A stretch of DNA of 17,272 nucleotides, from positions 1 through 17,272 of the forward strand of contig CAYGDB010000013.1 in assembly GCA_964348535.1 (NCBI GenBank). The letters are read 5' to 3'. The notes below the pieces were generated by a model that did not search any database, was not told the DNA's origin, and saw nothing but the letters and a program-made list of their open reading frames with translations. Position 1 is the first letter of the stretch, and the number at the start of each line of letters is the position of its first letter. The translations under genes were made by a program, and so were the position numbers. Source of the DNA: JBGPJO01 sp964348535 (lineage in GTDB: Bacteria > Patescibacteriota > Minisyncoccia > Phycocordibacterales > JAKFXT01). Positions 13,684 through 17,272 of the stretch are shown here, one piece after another.

Positions 13684-14277
13684 CTAGAGATGTGGCGGAT
13701 ATAGGAATGATGTGCGCGCTACTTTGAGCATGTACATCGCATATGCCAAATGAATCTCAAATGTAGTCTGGTCCATCTCATATGCATTAGCCTTATCTAA
13801 GCGATCAGCTAATTCATCGAGATTAATTTTTTCACCGAAGCTCTTTCGGTCTAAATTGTCCCTGTCATAGCAAGCATTACGGCGACCTGCGTCAAAATCA
13901 GCCTTCGCCTTTTTGTATTCACCCAGAAAGCACCAAGAGTCCACTTCCACACCATTAGAGCCATTAACGAGCCGAAAAAGAATATGGTCATCCTTTTTGG
14001 GCTTTCGCTTCAACGACTCACAAATAAGGATAACAATCTCTCTGCTTCCAGAGACGACCGGATGGCCGTTTTTGAAATGAAAGGAATACTCACGCTTCCA
14101 CGGCTTCATGGTGGTCTGATAAATGTAATCACCTGTCACAGACTTATAGGTCATGTCGAAGCCGATAGCTTCACCTAAAACGGATCCAAACCCATTGCCT
14201 TTATTGTTATTGAAACGAAGGACAGTACCAAGATACCAGCTATTTTGTTCAAGAGTGGACCGCTCTTCCTTATTCAT
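13684..14277 (-). CDS. Orphan protein with a cold-shock-like N-terminal region
   Basis: 197 aa from the ATG at 14277, chosen because GGGGAG lies 6 nt upstream; an in-frame ATG at 14349 would add 24 residues but lies in the loop of an inverted repeat. No known family is certain. Residues 17-31 read GTVLRFNNNKGNGFG, close to the first strands and RNP1 of cold-shock domains (GxVKWFNxxKGFGF). Further on, YSFHFKNG and a GSREIVILICESL strand could be the remaining parts, with an insertion of roughly 30 residues between. The C-terminal 80 residues are charged and helical-looking. Nucleic-acid binding is therefore a guess from pattern only. The gene has its own terminator and lies alone between two conserved blocks, with a Shine-Dalgarno unlike its neighbours, which suggests an independently acquired unit. 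Confidence 0.65.
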   Translation of the reverse strand: MNKEERSTLEQNSWYLGTVLRFNNNKGNGFGSVLGEAIGFDMTYKSVTGDYIYQTTMKPWKREYSFHFKNGHPVVSGSREIVILICESLKRKPKKDDHILFRLVNGSNGVEVDSWCFLGEYKKAKADFDAGRRNACYDRDNLDRKSFGEKINLDELADRLDKANAYEMDQTTFEIHLAYAMYMLKVARTSFLYPPHL

Positions 14278-14325
14278 GAGTTTCTCCCCATACACTGTTG
14301 CTAGCGAGCTCCTTCGAATAAAGGT

Positions 14326-14378
14326 TTGCCATAGCAGAAAATTTCCCAAAAATTATGAGATGCTTTCTGCTATGGCAA
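14326..14378. repeat. 15-bp perfect inverted repeat upstream of the orphan gene
   Basis: TTGCCATAGCAGAAA (14326-14340) and its exact complement TTTCTGCTATGGCAA (14364-14378) flank a 23-nt AT-rich centre. No T-run follows on the minus strand, so it is not a standard terminator. A TTGCCA within the right arm and a CATAAT in the centre could form a weak promoter, in which case the repeat would act as an operator. A transcript structure or an element end are other options. Confidence 0.55.
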
Positions 14379-14395
14379 GGTCAAATCAAAGAACA

Positions 14396-14412
14396 GTATG
14401 GCGTAACCATAC
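14396..14412 (-). terminator. Weak terminator-like hairpin after the baseplate-J gene
   Basis: Read on the minus strand GTATGG-TTACG-CCATAC forms a 6-bp stem with a 5-nt loop, followed by the T-rich TGTTCTTTGATTT. It lies about 50 bp after the baseplate-J-like stop and may end that transcript. Confidence 0.35.
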
Positions 14413-14461
14413 ACCAAAGACCAAGAGTTTGACAAGGTTTGTGATTTTTATAGCCCAACTT

Positions 14462-15763
14462 CTATTTGATTTTCTCAATTTTTATAAAAATGTCCGAAAA
14501 ATCATCCGGCAATGTCTTCCGCCAAAACGGCCAGACTACCACTTTAGCGTCGCCAATGCCTGGATATGCTTGAAGAATAGTCTTTACGCGTTCCTGATTT
14601 TTTGGTTGCCCAACCAAATCTTCCTTAAGTTTTTCCGAATCAAAAAGCCATGTCAGAGTTGTCTTGCCATTCAAAGAAAATGAAACGACACCGGTTTGCC
14701 ATGGTTTTGCGTCTAGAGGTATCGGTTTAAAGGTAATACTATCAAAATTTTCAGTATAAATATCCTCACCTTCATAATCAGAATCAGACAAAGTAGCCGA
14801 AGCTATATTTTTTGAAAGTTTTTTACTGTCAAACAAAATTGCATAAGCGGAAGCTTTTTCCTTAAGCTCGTTTGATTTGGGCGGAGAAAGGGTCTCAAAC
14901 TCAAAATAGACGGCGTCTTTAAAAAGAGTAAAACCTTCAGGCACTTGGGTCTCTATTTTTTTCGTCAGTTCGGCTTCAAGAAAATCACGAAGTTCTTGTC
15001 TTCCTTTATTTAAATCTTCCGCGGAAGCAGTTTTAACTTTTCCAATAAAACCTCCTGTCATTGTTGTTTTTGAACGGGCAAAAAATTTAGAGTAACGCGG
15101 GTCACCCTTGAAACCCGGAATGGTAAAATCGGAAAGGCCGATGTTATAGGCCTCTCCGGCCGTATCAGCGTAAACAACCGCTTCCACGCTTCCAGGAAGC
15201 TCCGTTGATTTATTTTTCCCCGGAACAACAACCGAATTATCTATACGATAAACACGACCATCGGCAGTTTCAAATCGTGTATTTTTTATAAGTTTTTGCG
15301 GAGCGCTTGAGTAGTCATTGTAAATAATGATCGTTCCTTTTGCTCTGGTTTCTACCTGTTCTTCTCCTGTTACCGGAACGGTCTTTGATGACTCCCCTGA
15401 AGAAGAAACCGTTTCAAAAGGCAACTCCCCGTCTTTAAAATCTTTCTTTGCAATGAAGGTGTTATCAATTGAGACTTCCTGTCTTTTTTCAGTCACGGTA
15501 ACGGTAGCTTCCACTTTGAAAATTTCTCTCCCGATGAAAGCTAAAAGTGCAATGGCAAAAAAACCAAGAATAATAAAAACACGACCCCTCCTTGGCATGG
15601 CAGGCGGGCGTTTCATCTCTTCAACAGGCTCTCTTGGCGGAAGTGGAACAAAAGCGGCAGAAGTCGATTCCTTTGGACGACGGTGAGCCGGCACGGGAAT
15701 ATCTAAAATAGTCCTCTTTGAAGATTTGGGCGGTGTGATATCTGAGATTGATTGTTTCAGCAT
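14462..15763 (-). CDS. Bitopic membrane protein with baseplate J-like domain
   Basis: 433 aa. A proline- and arginine-rich cytoplasmic tail (1-60) is followed by one membrane helix (about 61-78), then a large extracytoplasmic part. KGTIIIYNDYSS, the following ADGRVY strand, PGSVEAVVYADTAGEAYNIG and the FTIPGFKG loop match the 'baseplate J/gp47' domain that CPR genomes carry in membrane-anchored form rather than in phage tails. No other tail genes are nearby, so a phage origin is unlikely. The gene starts 33 bp after the actin-like ATPase gene, and a TATAAT box lies 6 nt before its ATG. Function is not established; envelope or pilus-like assembly is a reasonable inference. Confidence 0.8.
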   Translation of the reverse strand: MLKQSISDITPPKSSKRTILDIPVPAHRRPKESTSAAFVPLPPREPVEEMKRPPAMPRRGRVFIILGFFAIALLAFIGREIFKVEATVTVTEKRQEVSIDNTFIAKKDFKDGELPFETVSSSGESSKTVPVTGEEQVETRAKGTIIIYNDYSSAPQKLIKNTRFETADGRVYRIDNSVVVPGKNKSTELPGSVEAVVYADTAGEAYNIGLSDFTIPGFKGDPRYSKFFARSKTTMTGGFIGKVKTASAEDLNKGRQELRDFLEAELTKKIETQVPEGFTLFKDAVYFEFETLSPPKSNELKEKASAYAILFDSKKLSKNIASATLSDSDYEGEDIYTENFDSITFKPIPLDAKPWQTGVVSFSLNGKTTLTWLFDSEKLKEDLVGQPKNQERVKTILQAYPGIGDAKVVVWPFWRKTLPDDFSDIFIKIEKIK

Positions 15764-15769
15764 AAAATA

Positions 15770-15775
15770 ATTATA
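15770..15775 (-). promoter_or_regulatory. TATAAT box 6 nt before the baseplate-J-like start
   Basis: Perfect minus-strand TATAAT followed by 6 nt and then ATG. No good -35 is seen at 17 bp; TTGATT at 19 bp is a weak candidate. It would produce a leaderless or nearly leaderless transcript. Confidence 0.35.
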
Positions 15776-15796
15776 CTTTATAATTTTACCACAGAA

Positions 15797-17020
15797 TCAA
15801 TCAAACATATTAACAGGCAACTTTGTGGACACCGCGAACAATCCCTCAAGACACAAAATGGTATCGCAAGAAGCGCCCCTTCCAAACTTCATCAAATTTT
15901 TTGCAAGTTCCGTGTCAACTGATTTTACTGAAAAACCGCTCGGGGTTATTGTCTGACCGCTCCAACTGTCTGTTTCCAAAAAACCTTGAAACAAAGGACG
16001 GGATTCGGAATCGGCCACCAAATAAAGAGCGCTCGGCACCGTAGAAACATCAGAAAATGAGGCAAGCGCCCTTTCAAAAAAGGGGGACCACTTTTTCCCT
16101 CCTGTTGAGATAACACTCTCTATTTCTTTTTTTCTAGATTCAAGAATCTCACCTCTAATGTAAATTGATATTTCGCTTAAAACTATTTCCTCCGGAGTGG
16201 AAAGTTCTCGAGAGATATGACGAACCAAAGAATGCTTGCCGAAAGGAAAAGATGCTGTTTCAAGGAGCGTAAAGTTTCTAACGATTGAAACTTCCGTCAC
16301 TTCCGCCCCGACAACCACAAAAATAAAATCTTTATCAAAGTGGACATTGTCCCGAAGGGCTACATAAACGGCAAGCGACAGCGGTTCAAAAAAAACAGGA
16401 GCGTTGGAGTGTCTCTCAATTTGGCGAGAGACGGCTGAACAGACCTCAGAAGAAGTTTCCGTTCTAAAAATGCTGAGATCAAGAGTACTGGCCTTTTTTC
16501 CATAAGGGGCGGAAGTATGATAACCGTTCAAAGATACTGCAACTACACGCTCGCTCAAAATTTTATTTTTTTCTCCAATCTTCACAGCTTCACGGTCTTG
16601 AGATAGAGAACCGACACTTTTACGATAATCCTTTAGTAAACTAGCGACAAGCTCCGTTGTAACGACAAAGGGATTATTTTCCTTATATTTTACGTTAGCG
16701 GTATGAGAAAGATAATAAGGAGCGGCAAGAATGACATAAATTTTTTCAACGCTAATCAAATACTTTTCCGCATCTTTTGAAGATTCTATAAATTTGAAAA
16801 CATGGTCAAGCACGTCTTTGAGCGAAGAGAGGGTAATCTGAAGATTTTTCCTGTAAGGTCCCAGGTTTATTTTTTCAGTGCCAAGATAAGTACAAACCAT
16901 CTCTTTGTGATGGTCGTCTGAAATAAGAGCTGCCCGACAATTTCCCCTGCCGACATCAAGATGGATGACAAGAACAAACGGGCGTTTTGATTTAAAAATA
17001 GAGTTAAAAAACAATCCCAT
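15797..17020 (-). CDS. FtsA/PilM-like actin-fold ATPase homologue
   Basis: 407 aa from the ATG at 17020; a TTG 18 bp further upstream is unlikely because a TATAAT box sits between. The N-terminal FVLVIHLDVGRGNCRAALI (15-33) is the phosphate-1 strand-loop-strand of the actin/Hsp70/FtsA fold. FIFVVVGAEVTEVSIV (232-247), followed by FPFGKHSLVRHISREL, is the phosphate-2 region, but the usual Asp of DxGxxxT is Val here, so ATP hydrolysis may be lost. Such proteins act at the cytoplasmic face of the membrane, in division (FtsA) or type IV pilus assembly (PilM). It is paired with a bitopic protein downstream, as PilM is with PilN. The subfamily is not certain. Confidence 0.7.
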   Translation of the reverse strand: MGLFFNSIFKSKRPFVLVIHLDVGRGNCRAALISDDHHKEMVCTYLGTEKINLGPYRKNLQITLSSLKDVLDHVFKFIESSKDAEKYLISVEKIYVILAAPYYLSHTANVKYKENNPFVVTTELVASLLKDYRKSVGSLSQDREAVKIGEKNKILSERVVAVSLNGYHTSAPYGKKASTLDLSIFRTETSSEVCSAVSRQIERHSNAPVFFEPLSLAVYVALRDNVHFDKDFIFVVVGAEVTEVSIVRNFTLLETASFPFGKHSLVRHISRELSTPEEIVLSEISIYIRGEILESRKKEIESVISTGGKKWSPFFERALASFSDVSTVPSALYLVADSESRPLFQGFLETDSWSGQTITPSGFSVKSVDTELAKNLMKFGRGASCDTILCLEGLFAVSTKLPVNMFD

Positions 17021-17027
17021 GTCTTGT

Positions 17028-17056
17028 ATTATACACAAATATCAATTATGTGGCAT
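17028..17056 (-). promoter_or_regulatory. Putative leaderless promoter of the actin-like gene
   Basis: Minus-strand TATAAT (17028-17033) lies 7 nt before ATG, with ATGCCA (17051-17056) 17 bp upstream as a partial -35. The -35 lies within a short inverted repeat (TGGCA-TGAAT-TGCCA, 17051-17065). Confidence 0.45.
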
Positions 17057-17101
17057 GAATTGCCAATCCCTATCCACAAAATCTTTGTTGCTATTTCAAC
17101 C

Positions 17102-17272
17102 TTATTCTAAAACCGCCTTTATCCTTCTAACGCCGGAAGATATAGCTTCTTCTTTTATAATTCTAAAAGCGCCTGAAATTTCCGAAGTGTTGGAAACATG
17201 AGGACCTCCGCAAAATTCCATGCTAAATTTGTTATCATCAGTTCCTATTCTGTAAATTGAAACGACATCTCC
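17102..17272 (-). CDS. alaS: Alanyl-tRNA synthetase, C-terminal end (partial)
   Basis: The last 56 codons of a gene that continues beyond the right edge. It reads SMEFCGGPHVSNTSEISGAF and ends GVRRIKAVLE then TAA. This is the end of the AlaRS editing domain: CGGPH keeps the Cys and His of the zinc-binding CxxxH (usually CGGTH), and GVRRIxAV closes the domain. In typical bacteria an oligomerisation/C-Ala domain of roughly 200 residues follows; here the stop comes at once, so this AlaRS lacks it. A free-standing editing protein (AlaX type) is an alternative that the missing upstream part would settle. Confidence 0.85.
   Translation of the reverse strand, partial: GDVVSIYRIGTDDNKFSMEFCGGPHVSNTSEISGAFRIIKEEAISSGVRRIKAVLE

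Noticed and set aside
14278..14349. Upstream ATG extension of the orphan gene (24 extra residues)
   Set aside because: The upstream ATG lies in the loop of the inverted repeat without a Shine-Dalgarno, whereas the ATG at 14277 has GGGGAG.
14462..15763. Prophage tail gene
   Set aside because: The baseplate-J-like protein is membrane-anchored and has no other tail, capsid or lysis gene near it.

Overview
The window looks like chromosomal DNA from a Candidate Phyla Radiation (Patescibacteria) genome, most likely of Parcubacteria type. I infer this from several things: AT-rich sequence, very short intergenic gaps, almost no Shine-Dalgarno sequences in front of core genes, compact ribosomal proteins (L13 of 115 aa), an alanyl-tRNA synthetase that ends at its editing domain, and a membrane-anchored 'baseplate J-like' protein next to an FtsA/PilM-like protein. 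No 16S gene is present, so the placement is an inference. Nearly everything is on the minus strand; the only convincing plus-strand gene is a 73-aa membrane protein.

Layout from left to right. 1-460 holds no recognisable gene but two striking palindromes (291-328 and 379-414). 465-5132 is an accessory block, read right to left: a Gmad2-domain membrane protein, an MccF-like S66 serine peptidase, a D-2-hydroxyacid dehydrogenase, the remnant of an Xre-type regulator, a sarcosine-oxidase-like flavoenzyme, two tiny translationally coupled ORFs, and a PlsC-like acyltransferase. 5169-8943 is the chaperone locus grpE-dnaK-dnaJ; grpE has a near-consensus promoter and dnaJ appears to have its own leaderless one. 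9063-9325 is the small membrane-protein gene, with its own promoter, Shine-Dalgarno and a strong bidirectional terminator, followed by a 7-bp tandem repeat. 9375-13425 is a compact translation/transcription operon in the order infA-rpmJ-rpsM-rpsK-rpsD-rpoA-rplQ-rplM-rpsI, starting from two promoter-like sites before infA; the usual secY-adk-map segment upstream is absent. 13684-14277 is an orphan gene with a cold-shock-like N-terminal region, flanked by a terminator and a 15-bp inverted repeat. 14462-17020 is an actin-like ATPase plus a bitopic baseplate-J-like protein, an arrangement reminiscent of PilM/PilN. The window ends inside the 3' end of alaS.

The most interesting points are the two self-contained orphan genes that carry Shine-Dalgarno motifs in a genome that otherwise lacks them, the repeated TATAAT-N6/7-ATG arrangement suggesting leaderless transcription, the ATPase/baseplate-J pair, and the debris of truncated genes within the accessory block. 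No CRISPR array, tRNA, rRNA, transposase or integrase was recognised.
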